Positions 1 through 8,399 of a stretch of 64,000 nucleotides of DNA are shown here, in pieces. The DNA is taken from NCBI RefSeq assembly GCF_004310285.1, contig NZ_SISF01000033.1, positions 372,001 to 436,000 on the forward strand. Reading direction: 5' to 3'. Under the pieces are notes generated by a model. That model was given only the letters and a program-made list of their open reading frames with translations. It made no database searches and was not told the origin of the DNA. The translations under genes and the position numbers were made by a program. Every line of letters starts with the position of its first letter. The first letter of the stretch is position 1. The stretch is from Agrobacterium cavarae (GTDB taxonomy: Bacteria; Pseudomonadota; Alphaproteobacteria; Rhizobiales; Rhizobiaceae).

Positions 1-750
1 GCGCATGAAACCATCATGGAAGAGCTGACATCGATTGCCGATCGCATTCTTCCCTTCAGTGAAACGGTCTGGCTGCTGCTCGACAAGAAGCGCCGCGCCG
101 GTGCGCGCATCCTGTTCGAAGGCGCGCAAGGCTCGCTTCTCGATATCGACCACGGCACCTATCCCTATGTGACGTCGTCCAACACGGTGGCGGGTCAGGC
201 GGCTGCCGGTTCGGGCATGGGCCCGGGCTCGCTCGGCTATATTCTGGGCATCACCAAGGCCTATACGACGCGCGTCGGCGAAGGCCCCTTCCCGACCGAA
301 CTGCACGACGAGATCGGCCAGTTCTTGGGCGAGAAGGGTCATGAATTCGGCACCGTTACGGGCCGCAAGCGCCGCTGCGGCTGGTTCGATGCGGCATTGG
401 TGCGCCAGTCGGTCGCCACCAACGGCATCACCGGCATTGCGCTCACCAAGCTCGATGTTCTCGATGGCCTGGACGAACTGAAGATCTGCGTCGGCTACAA
501 GCTCGACGGCCAGGAAATCGATCACCTTCCGGCAAGCCAGGGCGCACAGGCTCGCGTCGAGCCGATCTACATCACGCTTGAGGGCTGGAAGGAATCGACC
601 GTCGGTGCCCGCAAGTGGGCAGACCTGCCGGCCCAGGCGATCAAATATGTGCGTCAGGTCGAGGAACTGATCGGCGCGCCCGTGGCACTGCTGTCCACCA
701 GCCCGGAGCGTGACGACACCATACTTGTGACTGACCCGTTTGAGGACTAA
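1..750 (+). CDS. purA: Adenylosuccinate synthetase, 3' part
   Basis: The reading frame is open from base 1, so the gene starts left of the window; the C-terminal 249 residues are present against about 430 for the family. PurA joins IMP and aspartate using GTP, the first committed step of AMP synthesis in the cytoplasm. The visible part has the conserved EGAQGSLLDIDHGTYPYVTS block and the TGRKRRCGWFD signature that positions IMP and GTP, followed by the ALTKLDVLDG segment. It stops with TAA at 748-750. The next gene begins about 70 bases downstream in the same direction and may be co-transcribed. Confidence 0.97.
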   Translation, partial: AHETIMEELTSIADRILPFSETVWLLLDKKRRAGARILFEGAQGSLLDIDHGTYPYVTSSNTVAGQAAAGSGMGPGSLGYILGITKAYTTRVGEGPFPTELHDEIGQFLGEKGHEFGTVTGRKRRCGWFDAALVRQSVATNGITGIALTKLDVLDGLDELKICVGYKLDGQEIDHLPASQGAQARVEPIYITLEGWKESTVGARKWADLPAQAIKYVRQVEELIGAPVALLSTSPERDDTILVTDPFED

Positions 751-820
751 TGTCCTCGGCGATCAAACTTCATAAACCATTTCGGGTCAGCGTGTTGCCG
801 GTCCCGACGAGAAAGTGCTG

Positions 821-3229
821 ATGGCGGATTTTGTAGCAGTCATTCGCAAGGCCGTGGATGGCTTGGCGAACAATACTCCCGAAAACCGGGCCAAGGTGTA
901 CGACAAGGCACGTATCGCCGTCGTGCGCCAGCTTGAAAACATGAAGCCGCGCCCGCCGGAAGAAATGCTCCAGCGGCAGATCATGAAGCTCGACACGGCG
1001 ATTGCCGAGGTCGAGGGCGAGTATTCCGAAGCACTTCCCGCAGTGGAGGACGAAGACGATGGCGCGGCCGCCGCTTACGCGGCGCCTGCGACCGAAGACG
1101 TGTCGTCGCCCTATTATGAAGAAAGCGTCGCGCAGCAACAGCGCCACGCCGATGACTATCGGGAAGAGGCGGAGCCCGCCCATCCTGATCAGCAGGCCGA
1201 GCCTGAGCAGCACGAAACCTATGCTGCCCACCAAGATGTGGAACGGCACGAAGAGCGCGAGCCCGCCTATCAGGCTGAGCCTGCCGAAGAGCCGGCCTAT
1301 CGTGCCGAGGAGACGGCAGAAGAAGCCGAGCGTTACGAGCGCCCGGCATTCGATGAGGCACATGAACCTCATCAGGAGCCGGAGACCTATCGGCACGAGG
1401 CCTCGGCCTATTCTCATGAGCATGAGGACGAGCACCATGGCGTCGAAGCGCGTCATGAGCCCGTCGCCGAGGAAGACCACGCGCACCGCGACTGGGTCGG
1501 CCAGGACAGCCATCTCGAGCCCGCCCCGTGGGAGCGCGAAGAGACAACGGTCGGCGACCATGTGGCTGACGATCAGCTTCATGCCGCTTATCGCCACGAC
1601 GAGGTTGCCCATGACGATTACCGTCATGAGGAAATCCGTCAGGATGATGAACCGCGTGAGGCAGAACCCTTCAGCACTGAAACCGTGCTGCATGAGAACG
1701 CACCGCTTCCCTACACGGCTGGCTTCGACGGCCATTCCAATTACTATGGCAATGTCAGCGTAGAGCCGGAGAACCGTCCCGCCGCCGACGATACGCATTA
1801 TGCCGCCTTCGACGAGCATGACGCCCGTCTCGACCAGTCTGAAACGGCGCAAGCCAATGCCGCTGGCAAGGCCGCGGCTCCGGTCGACGATTTCTCTTCG
1901 TATTTTCAGGACACGGCACTCGATCTGCCGCCGAAGTCCTCGCCTTCCCTGCCCCGCGCCGATGAAGATCCTTTTGCGGCAAGCGCCAAGAAGGACGACA
2001 AGGAACGCACGCCCTGGGACGATCTCGAAGAACTGATCGGCTATGATGGTGGCGCAAACGATCGCTCCGACAAGACGGCCGGCAATAACTTCGACAGCGG
2101 CTTTACCGGCGCCGGCATTCCGGCCGCCGCCTATGCGACGAAGAAAAAGCCGAAGCGCAATTACGCGGGCATGGTTCTTGGCCTTGGCCTCCTCGTGCTG
2201 CTTGCAGGCGGTGGCTATGCCGCTTGGATGAACCGCGAGGCCCTGAACGACATGGTCGGCGGTCTGGTCAATTCGGCCAAGACGGGCACCTCGACCGAGA
2301 CACCATCGGGCGGAAACTCACAGACTGCATCGGCACCGGCCAATGGCCAAACACCGGCTGGCAATCAGCCAGCGGCCAACGGCCAGACACCGGCCCAGGG
2401 CCAGGCTTCGACCGCGACGCCGGCAGCGACGCGCCCTGCCGATGATGGCTCCGTCACCGGCACGAAGTTCACCCAGCGGCTTCTGGCCGATGGTACCGAG
2501 AAGGACGAAGGCCCAGGCCCGGGCGCCAATGGCCAGCCTGTGACCGCAGAAGGCCAATCGGTCTATCAGCAGAACGAAGCGCCTTCGGCCCAGAATACCG
2601 CTGCCGCGGCACCGGCCGCCTCTGGCAGCCAGCCCGCCGCACAGCAGGCCGCGACGCCCGCAGCCGCAGCAACCGGCGACCGCATGTTCCTTTACGAGGA
2701 AGTGCTCGGCCAGACGGTTCCGACAGCAATCGAAGGGACGGTCTCCTGGACGTTGCAGAACGAGAAGGACGAGGCTGGCAAGCCATCGCCTGAGGTTCAG
2801 GGCCAGATCACCATCCCCGGCCGTGGCCTCAGCGCACTCATCACCTTCAAGCGCAACACCGATCCGTCGCTTCCCGCAAGCCATCTGGTCGAGATCGTCT
2901 TCTCGGTCTCGCCGGGCTTCGAAGGTGGCGCCATCGACAGCGTCCAGCGCATTGCCATGAAGTCCACTGAACAGGACCGCGGCAACGCACTCATCGCCGT
3001 TCCTGCAAAGATCACCGACGATTTCCACATGATCGCGCTGAACGACTTTCCTGACGCACGCAAGACCAATCTGGAATTGCTCAGAACCCGTGACTGGATC
3101 GACATTCCGGTGTCCTACCGCAACGGTCGCCGGGCGCTTCTGACGCTGCAGAAGGGCGCTGACGGCAAGTCCGCATTTGAAACCGCGCTTCGCGAATGGA
3201 TGGCGGCATCGCCGACGCCCGCGCAGTAA
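821..3229 (+). CDS. Large acidic single-pass membrane protein of unknown function
   Basis: This 802-residue protein is not one whose function I recognise. I chose ATG at 821 (MADFVAVIRKAVDGL); a GTG at 815 is in frame two codons earlier. Residues 1-75 look helical. Residues about 85-330 are extremely rich in Glu, His, Tyr, Ala and Pro with loosely repeated blocks such as EPAYQAEPAEEPAYRAEE and SYSHEHEDEHH-like runs, so this part is probably disordered and strongly acidic. One hydrophobic segment lies near residues 448-470 after a KKKPKRN basic patch, giving an N-terminus-in topology. A Gln/Ala/Pro/Thr-rich linker follows, then a compact C-terminal domain (about 625-802) likely on the periplasmic side. 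The 3' end is followed by a clear terminator. Confidence 0.85.
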   Translation: MADFVAVIRKAVDGLANNTPENRAKVYDKARIAVVRQLENMKPRPPEEMLQRQIMKLDTAIAEVEGEYSEALPAVEDEDDGAAAAYAAPATEDVSSPYYEESVAQQQRHADDYREEAEPAHPDQQAEPEQHETYAAHQDVERHEEREPAYQAEPAEEPAYRAEETAEEAERYERPAFDEAHEPHQEPETYRHEASAYSHEHEDEHHGVEARHEPVAEEDHAHRDWVGQDSHLEPAPWEREETTVGDHVADDQLHAAYRHDEVAHDDYRHEEIRQDDEPREAEPFSTETVLHENAPLPYTAGFDGHSNYYGNVSVEPENRPAADDTHYAAFDEHDARLDQSETAQANAAGKAAAPVDDFSSYFQDTALDLPPKSSPSLPRADEDPFAASAKKDDKERTPWDDLEELIGYDGGANDRSDKTAGNNFDSGFTGAGIPAAAYATKKKPKRNYAGMVLGLGLLVLLAGGGYAAWMNREALNDMVGGLVNSAKTGTSTETPSGGNSQTASAPANGQTPAGNQPAANGQTPAQGQASTATPAATRPADDGSVTGTKFTQRLLADGTEKDEGPGPGANGQPVTAEGQSVYQQNEAPSAQNTAAAAPAASGSQPAAQQAATPAAAATGDRMFLYEEVLGQTVPTAIEGTVSWTLQNEKDEAGKPSPEVQGQITIPGRGLSALITFKRNTDPSLPASHLVEIVFSVSPGFEGGAIDSVQRIAMKSTEQDRGNALIAVPAKITDDFHMIALNDFPDARKTNLELLRTRDWIDIPVSYRNGRRALLTLQKGADGKSAFETALREWMAASPTPAQ

Positions 3230-3255
3230 GCTGTTCGGATAACTCGACCAAAACG

Positions 3256-3289
3256 AAAAGCCCCGGTGAAGATTTCACCGGGGCTTTTG
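3256..3289 (+). terminator. Intrinsic terminator after the 821-3229 gene
   Basis: A GC-rich stem (AAAAGCCCCGGTGAA paired with TTCACCGGGGCTTTT around a short loop) is followed by T residues. It sits 27 bases after the stop codon. The A and T flanks make it potentially bidirectional. Confidence 0.85.
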
Positions 3290-3415
3290 CTTGGAAGGTG
3301 TATTCATCGAATGCCTGCAGCATCCGCCCGAAAATCGAAATCGATTTTCGGAAAGCACGATGCGTAGATCAAAGAAGATAGAGCGTCCTTTGTGCGTCCA
3401 ATAGGACGCACGGCG

Positions 3416-3525
3416 CTCTAACGCATGTCGCGCAAAAGTGTGCAGCGGTTTTGCGATAACGACATGCGACAAAACAAGGACTTAAAGCGTAGGGAGCGAA
3501 GCTGAAAGATCGCGACACGCTTTAA
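3416..3525. repeat. RIME-like dispersed repeat, copy 1
   Basis: About 105 bases built from two imperfect palindromes: the first pairs CATGTCGCGCAAAA with TTTTGCG..CGACATG, the second pairs TTAAAGCG with CGCTTTAA at the right edge. Five further copies occur in this window (16851, 24472, 25233, 51421, and one inverted at 11311). It lies just after the rpoH stop codon. Size and two-palindrome plan fit the rhizobial intergenic mosaic element RIME1. Bases 3290-3415 between the terminator and this copy hold nothing else I can identify, apart from a short GTCCAATAGGAC-type hairpin near 3397-3408. Confidence 0.85.
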
Positions 3526-3530
3526 ACGTA

Positions 3531-4433
3531 TCAGGCGTCCACGAGCCGGAGTGCCTTGGCAGCCTCTTCGGCTTGCTTCTGCACCGCGTCCTGCACCTTT
3601 TCAAAGGCGCGGACTTCGATCTGGCGAACGCGCTCGCGGCTGATGTCGAACTCGGTGGACAGCTCTTCCAGCGTCACCGGATCTTCCGCCAGACGGCGTG
3701 CCTCGAAGATGCGGCGTTCGCGATCGTTCAGAACGCCGAGTGCCTTGGAGAGCATGCGGCGGCGGGTTTCCAGCTCGTCCTGCTCGATCAGCACCGCTTC
3801 CTGGCTTTCCTGGTCGTCCACCAGCCAATCCTGCCACTGGCCGGATTCGCCTTCGGACGCCTTGATCGGCGCATTCAGCGAGGCGTCGCCGGACAGGCGG
3901 CGGTTCATCGAGATGACTTCTTCCTCGGACACCTGCAGCTTCGTCGCGATTTCCTTGACGTGCTCGGCCTTCAGATCGCCGTCATCGATCGCCTGCAGAC
4001 GCCCTTTGAGACGGCGCAGGTTGAAGAAGAGGCGCTTCTGGTTGGCGGTCGTGCCCATTTTGACCAGAGACCACGAGCGCAGGATATATTCCTGGATCGA
4101 CGCCTTGATCCACCACATGGCATAGGTCGCAAGACGGAAGCCGCGATCAGGATCGAACTTCTTCACCGCCTGCATCAAGCCGACATTGCCCTCCGACACG
4201 ACTTCGCCAATCGGCAGACCGTAACCACGGTAACCCATGGCGATCTTGGCAACGAGGCGAAGGTGACTGGTCACGAGCTTGTGGGCGGCATCTCTATCGC
4301 CGTGCTCGGCATAACGCTTGCCGAGCATATATTCTTCCTGCGGTTCCAACATCGGGAACTTGCGAATTTCGTCTAGATATCGGTTCAGACCGGCTTCACC
4401 AGCCGTAATCGATGGCAAACTATTGCGGGCCAT
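3531..4433 (-). CDS. rpoH: RNA polymerase sigma-32 factor
   Basis: This 300-residue protein directs RNA polymerase to heat-shock promoters. Region 2 carries LRLVAKIAMGYRGYGLPIGE and the aromatic ATYAMWWIKASIQEYILRSW segment that melts the -10 element. The diagnostic RpoH box, QKRLFFNLRR, is at residues 132-141, which separates it from other group 3 sigma factors. Region 4 ends with a helix-turn-helix (EELSTEFDISRERVRQIE). The start ATG at 4433 has AGGGGGTG upstream. A sigma-32-like promoter lies about 100 bases upstream, suggesting self-regulation. Rhizobia often carry more than one rpoH; from this window I cannot say which paralogue it is. Confidence 0.96.
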   Translation of the reverse strand: MARNSLPSITAGEAGLNRYLDEIRKFPMLEPQEEYMLGKRYAEHGDRDAAHKLVTSHLRLVAKIAMGYRGYGLPIGEVVSEGNVGLMQAVKKFDPDRGFRLATYAMWWIKASIQEYILRSWSLVKMGTTANQKRLFFNLRRLKGRLQAIDDGDLKAEHVKEIATKLQVSEEEVISMNRRLSGDASLNAPIKASEGESGQWQDWLVDDQESQEAVLIEQDELETRRRMLSKALGVLNDRERRIFEARRLAEDPVTLEELSTEFDISRERVRQIEVRAFEKVQDAVQKQAEEAAKALRLVDA

Positions 4434-4527
4434 AAAGCACCCCCTTTATGTTTTTTCAGGCACGGTTCCCAAACCTAAGGCGAACCTTATCGCGGTTCAT
4501 TTCCGACCCCGCTTCAAGCCATGTCTT

Positions 4528-4556
4528 AAATATGTATGCGGATGTCACGTTTCAAG
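4528..4556 (-). promoter_or_regulatory. Possible sigma-32 type promoter of rpoH
   Basis: On the minus strand CTTGAA (4556-4551) is followed, 18 bases after CTTG, by CATATT (4534-4529). This is close to the alphaproteobacterial heat-shock consensus CTTG-N17/18-CYTAT-T. It lies about 95 bases before the rpoH start. Seen by eye only; the second base of the -10 deviates from the consensus. Confidence 0.45.
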
Positions 4557-4695
4557 GAAACGCGCCACTCCCATATCAACCAATAATACCTCATCACGGG
4601 ACGTTGAAAAAACAGATCTCGGCTGAAATCGTTCCCAAAAAAATCATCACTGAAAAACGGCAGGGTGGCGCGCGCCCTCAGCGGTTGCTTACGGC

Positions 4696-5718
4696 TTAAG
4701 CCCGCAACGCATCCGCCAGTTCCGCCATGTCGTCCGGCATATCCGTTTCGAACTCCATCACCTCGCCGGTACGCGGATGTTCGAAGACCAGCAAATAGGC
4801 ATGCAGCGCCTGGCGCGGGAAGCGGTTGACGACGATCTTCGCCGGCTCCGGCAGAAGGTTCGCCTTGGTGCGGAAGGCCGCCCCATATTCGGGATCGCCG
4901 ATCAGCGGATGGCCGATATGGGCCATGTGAACGCGGATCTGGTGGGTGCGTCCGGTCTCCAGCTGGCATTCCACCATGGAGGCAAGCGAGGTTGCATCCG
5001 GCTTTTCGTGATAGCGCTCCACCACCTCATAATGGGTGATGGCTTCGCGCGCATCGTCGGCATCCTCGCGCTTGACGGCGCGTTTCGTTCGGTCGGTGCT
5101 GCGTCCCAAGGCCGCGTCGATCGTACCGCGCAGGCTCTTCGGGCGGCCCCAGACGATCGCCTTGTAGGCGCGCTCCAGCGGGCCGGTGCGGCCGTGGTCG
5201 GCAAATTGTGCGGCCAGATGCCGGTGGGCATTGTCGTTCTTGGCGACCACCATCACACCGCTGGTTTCCTTGTCCAGCCGGTGAACGATGCCCGGACGCT
5301 TGACGCCACCAATGCCGGAGAGACTATCGCCGCAATGATGGATCAGCGCATTGACCAGCGTTCCGGTCCAGTTGCCGGCACCCGGATGCACCACGAGACC
5401 GGCGGGCTTGATCAGCACGATCAGGTCATCATCCTCATATTCCACCTCGAGCGGAATATCCTCACCCTTGGGTTCGGGATCTTCCGGCTCCGGCATGGTG
5501 ATCTCGATGCGGTCGCCGACGCGGATCTTCTTTTTCGGCTCGGTGACAGCCACACCATTGACGAAGACGGCCCCCTGCTCGATCAGCGCCTTGAGGCGGC
5601 TGCGGGAAAGATCGCCCCCAACTTCGGCTGCCAGCCAGGAATCGAGGCGCCCTTCGGCATCATCGCCAGCAATCAGGACTTTCCTTGCGTCTTCGCCTTG
5701 TTTAAAGGGGTCGTTCAT
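4696..5718 (-). CDS. RluA-family 23S rRNA pseudouridine synthase (RluD/RluC-like)
   Basis: This 340-residue enzyme isomerises specific uridines to pseudouridine in large-subunit rRNA. An S4 RNA-binding domain occupies about residues 12-75. The catalytic domain follows, with the family signature HRLDKETSG at residues 147-155; Asp149 is the catalytic aspartate. The RTHQIRVHMAHIGHPLIGD motif near the C-terminus is also typical. The frame is open further upstream, but ATG at 5718 (MNDPFKQGEDARK) begins the conserved protein and leaves a 40-base divergent spacer to the gene at 5759. Motif alone does not separate RluD from RluC. It is followed at 262 bases by rpoH. Confidence 0.92.
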   Translation of the reverse strand: MNDPFKQGEDARKVLIAGDDAEGRLDSWLAAEVGGDLSRSRLKALIEQGAVFVNGVAVTEPKKKIRVGDRIEITMPEPEDPEPKGEDIPLEVEYEDDDLIVLIKPAGLVVHPGAGNWTGTLVNALIHHCGDSLSGIGGVKRPGIVHRLDKETSGVMVVAKNDNAHRHLAAQFADHGRTGPLERAYKAIVWGRPKSLRGTIDAALGRSTDRTKRAVKREDADDAREAITHYEVVERYHEKPDATSLASMVECQLETGRTHQIRVHMAHIGHPLIGDPEYGAAFRTKANLLPEPAKIVVNRFPRQALHAYLLVFEHPRTGEVMEFETDMPDDMAELADALRA

Positions 5719-5758
5719 TGTTATTTTTCCGATCAATCCGAGACTTCCAAGGACCCCG

Positions 5759-6145
5759 ATGACGCAGATCGAGCAAGACGAACAGGACGACAAGCCGCTA
5801 GACCCGGCCATGGAAAAAGTTCGCCGCAAGATGATCCGTTTGCAGATCGTGTCGGGCTTGGTGATGTTTATCAGCCTTATGGCCGTCTTCGGCGCGGTTG
5901 TCTACAAGGCGATGGGACCATCGAAAACCGCCACACCGGCGGCGAGCCAGTCCATGCAGGTACCGTCCGATCAGCCGGTCTCGGCAACGGCCAGCCTGCC
6001 GCAGGGCTTTACCATCGAGAACGTCTCCTTCGCCAATGGCGACATGCTGTTCTATGGTCGCCTCGCCAACGGCACGCGCAAGGCTCTGGTCTTCAATGTC
6101 CAGACACGCCGCTTCGTCGCAGACGTCACCATCGATGCTCAATGA
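5759..6145 (+). CDS. Small membrane-anchored protein of unknown function
   Basis: This 128-residue protein is divergent from the pseudouridine synthase. An acidic N-terminus (MTQIEQDEQDDKPLDPAMEK) precedes a single transmembrane helix at about residues 25-47 (LQIVSGLVMFISLMAVFGAVV). A Pro/Ala/Ser linker and a small, probably periplasmic, domain of about 60 residues follow. Upstream open codons exist, but the ATG at 5759 gives a compact protein and clears the divergent gene. Its last 11 bases overlap the methylase gene at 6135, so the two are probably translationally coupled. I do not know its function. Confidence 0.8.
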   Translation: MTQIEQDEQDDKPLDPAMEKVRRKMIRLQIVSGLVMFISLMAVFGAVVYKAMGPSKTATPAASQSMQVPSDQPVSATASLPQGFTIENVSFANGDMLFYGRLANGTRKALVFNVQTRRFVADVTIDAQ

Positions 6146-6989
6146 TCTGCCTGCCCTGCCGAATGGCGCGCGTCCCATTGCGATTGAGAGAGCAGACGAT
6201 CCAAGGATCGCTGCCTTTCGCGATATCAAGGAACGCGACCTGACCGGCAGGCACGGCAAATTCATCGTCGAAGGCACGGTGGTGCTGCGCATGCTGGCGG
6301 CAGCCCACAAGACGGGCAGCGATTTCCGCGCCGAATGCATCCTGATCCTGAAAAATCGCCTCGCCGGCGTACTGGATATTCTCTCCGATTTTCCGGCAGA
6401 CGTGCCGGTCTACGTCGCAGAGGCCGAGGTGCTGGACACCATCGTCGGCTTTCACCTGCACCGGGGCATATTGGCTCTGGGCGTGCGGGTGGGAAGCCGC
6501 GAAAGAGCGCAGACGATTGCCAGCCTCCCGGAAACCGCACTCGTCGTCGCAGGCTGCGGCCTTTCCAACCACGACAATATGGGCGCCATGTTTCGCAACG
6601 CCGCAGCCTTCATGGCGGACGCGGTGTTTCTGGACGCCACCTCCTGTGATCCGCTCTACCGCAAGGCGCTGCGCGTCTCGGTCGGCTCGGTCCTGTCGGT
6701 GCCCTATCATCGCGGGAGTGACGCGCTTTCCATGCTGGAAGCACTGGCAAATGAAGGTTTCGAGATCTGGAGCCTCTCGCCAGCGGGCAAAACGGAGATC
6801 CGACACATCCCGCCCTCGCCCCGCATGGCGCTCGTGATCGGTACCGAAGGAGAGGGCCTTCCGCCTGCCGTGCTTTCGCGCTTCCATTCGGCCCGCATCG
6901 CCCAATCGCCGCAGCTCGATAGCCTCAACGCCGGCACCGCATCCGGTCTCGCGCTCTACCAGATGGCCTCCGCCATCGGACGTATCTGA
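6135..6989 (+). CDS. SpoU/TrmH-family RNA 2'-O-ribose methyltransferase
   Basis: This 284-residue SPOUT enzyme uses S-adenosylmethionine to methylate a ribose 2'-OH in rRNA or tRNA. All three SpoU motifs are visible: NHDNMGAMFRNA with the catalytic Asn-x-x-Arg arrangement, VIGTEGEGLP, and SLNAGTASGLALYQM. These form the trefoil knot that binds the cofactor. The N-terminal half is the usual substrate-binding extension (FIVEGTVVLRML). The ATG at 6135 overlaps the previous gene by 11 bases. The RNA target cannot be read from the sequence. Confidence 0.92.
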   Translation: MLNDLPALPNGARPIAIERADDPRIAAFRDIKERDLTGRHGKFIVEGTVVLRMLAAAHKTGSDFRAECILILKNRLAGVLDILSDFPADVPVYVAEAEVLDTIVGFHLHRGILALGVRVGSRERAQTIASLPETALVVAGCGLSNHDNMGAMFRNAAAFMADAVFLDATSCDPLYRKALRVSVGSVLSVPYHRGSDALSMLEALANEGFEIWSLSPAGKTEIRHIPPSPRMALVIGTEGEGLPPAVLSRFHSARIAQSPQLDSLNAGTASGLALYQMASAIGRI

Positions 6990-7092
6990 GCGGTTAATCG
7001 ATCCTTAACAGATCGCATTTGCATTAACCCTGTCTCAAAACCGAGCATTAAGATTTACGATTTACTAATACGCAGAACGAAAGGTTTTCGCG

Positions 7093-7674
7093 ATGCGTAG
7101 CGTTTTTGTCGCCCTTTTTCTTTTGATCGTTCTGGCAGGTTGTGCGACAGCCCCGTCGCAAATCACCAATGCCTGTGCCATTTTCGAACAGCGCAACGGC
7201 ATGTTCAACAACTGGCGCAAGGATGCTGAGGCCGCACAACGCGAGTTCGGCGTGCCCGTGCCGGTGATGATGGCCACGATCTATACGGAATCGAGCTTCC
7301 AGCCCTATGCCCGCCCGCCGCGCACCAAGCTTCTCGGCTTCATTCCGTGGAAGCGCAAATCCACCGCTTACGGCTATGCCCAGGCGCTGGACGGCACGTG
7401 GGATCGATACCGGCGCGAAACCGGTCGCTGGGGCGCCAGCCGCACCGACTTCACCGACGCCATCCATTTCGTCGGCTGGTATCACTCCACCAGCAACCGC
7501 CAGAACGGCATTGCGCTGAATGACCCCTACAATCTCTATCTCGCCTATTACTCCGGCCATGGCGGCTACGCCAATGGTGTATGGCGCAACAATACGGCCA
7601 TCCAGAAGGCGGCACGCCGCTCGGCCAATATGGCGATCCGCTACGAAGCACAGCTTCGCCAATGCGGCTATTGA
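7093..7674 (+). CDS. Lysozyme-like (SLT-type) lipoprotein
   Basis: This 193-residue protein has a lipoprotein signal, with lipobox LAGC and the lipidated cysteine at residue 17. The mature part resembles soluble-lytic-transglycosylase folds: VMMATIYTESSFQP contains the likely catalytic Glu66, followed by AYGYAQALDGTWDRYRRETG and the NLYLAYYSGHGGYANG segment. Such enzymes cleave the peptidoglycan glycan chain. It probably sits on the periplasmic face of an outer or inner membrane. The gene stands alone, between the methylase and a convergent hydrolase gene. Activity is inferred from motif layout. Confidence 0.85.
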   Translation: MRSVFVALFLLIVLAGCATAPSQITNACAIFEQRNGMFNNWRKDAEAAQREFGVPVPVMMATIYTESSFQPYARPPRTKLLGFIPWKRKSTAYGYAQALDGTWDRYRRETGRWGASRTDFTDAIHFVGWYHSTSNRQNGIALNDPYNLYLAYYSGHGGYANGVWRNNTAIQKAARRSANMAIRYEAQLRQCGY

Positions 7675-7727
7675 GAAAAAGCCGCGGCTGAGCAGCAAAT
7701 GGGCTCGGCCGCCGCGTCTCTTATGCC

Positions 7728-8339
7728 TCACATATAGGGCGTCAAAAACGCCCGCACCGCTTCGATTTCATTCGACCGAATCTCATGCCCGCCCGGATGC
7801 CACTCTTCCGTGACCTCTCCGCCTTGGGCTTTCAGATAGTCCGCAAAGGCCTTGGTCATCGGCACCGGGCAAATCGGGTCGCGCTCTCCAGCCGTGATCA
7901 GAACCCGGCGCGTTTGCGGCGCAGGCGCCGCTTTCGGCTGGAACGGAATAAGCGGATGCATCAGGGCTGCCGCATCGAAGAGATCGGGAAACTCGATCAG
8001 GACATTGGCAAGGATATTCGCGCCATTGGAAAAGCCGAGCCCGACAACCTTGCCTGCCTGATGCGCGTCGCGGTGCGCCGTAATGAAATCGGCCATGCGG
8101 CGGGTCGCCCGGTCGAGGTCGTCAAGATCGTAGACGCCTTCCGCCTTGCGGCGGAAGAAACGCGCCGCACCATGTTCGGAGACATCGCCGCGCGGCGAAA
8201 TCACTGTGGCATTCGGCAAGAGCCGTGAGGCGAAATCGAAGAACTGGTTCTCGTCGCCACCAGTGCCGTGAAAGACAAAGAAAGCCGGCTGGCCGGGCGT
8301 GCCGACGCGCAGCTTATGAATGTAACTGTCGGTGCTCAT
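7728..8339 (-). CDS. Alpha/beta hydrolase, MhqD/carboxylesterase type
   Basis: This 203-residue cytoplasmic serine hydrolase has a complete triad: nucleophile Ser104 in GFSNG, Asp154 in AGERDPICP and His185 in HPGGHEI. The FVFHGTGGDENQFF start supplies the oxyanion loop. Size and sequence fit the phospholipase/carboxylesterase group that includes Bacillus MhqD. It follows the ring-cleaving dioxygenase gene at a 60-base interval on the same strand, a pairing known from the quinone-responsive MhqR regulon. A role in clearing ring-cleavage products is inferred. Confidence 0.88.
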   Translation of the reverse strand: MSTDSYIHKLRVGTPGQPAFFVFHGTGGDENQFFDFASRLLPNATVISPRGDVSEHGAARFFRRKAEGVYDLDDLDRATRRMADFITAHRDAHQAGKVVGLGFSNGANILANVLIEFPDLFDAAALMHPLIPFQPKAAPAPQTRRVLITAGERDPICPVPMTKAFADYLKAQGGEVTEEWHPGGHEIRSNEIEAVRAFLTPYM

Positions 8340-8399
8340 CTCGTACTCCTCAAATCCTCGACGAGGCCGGCGTTTGAGCCAGCCTCGTTCCCCTGATGT

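Noticed and set aside
770..1852. Long minus-strand open frame (360 codons) opposite the acidic membrane protein
   Set aside because: It is an antisense shadow of a GC-rich gene; its translation is hydrophobic and Arg/Leu-rich without domain features, and the plus-strand protein has a clear start, membrane helix and terminator.
4777..6243. 488-codon plus-strand open frame across the pseudouridine synthase
   Set aside because: It runs antisense to conserved RluA-family motifs and has no recognisable domain.
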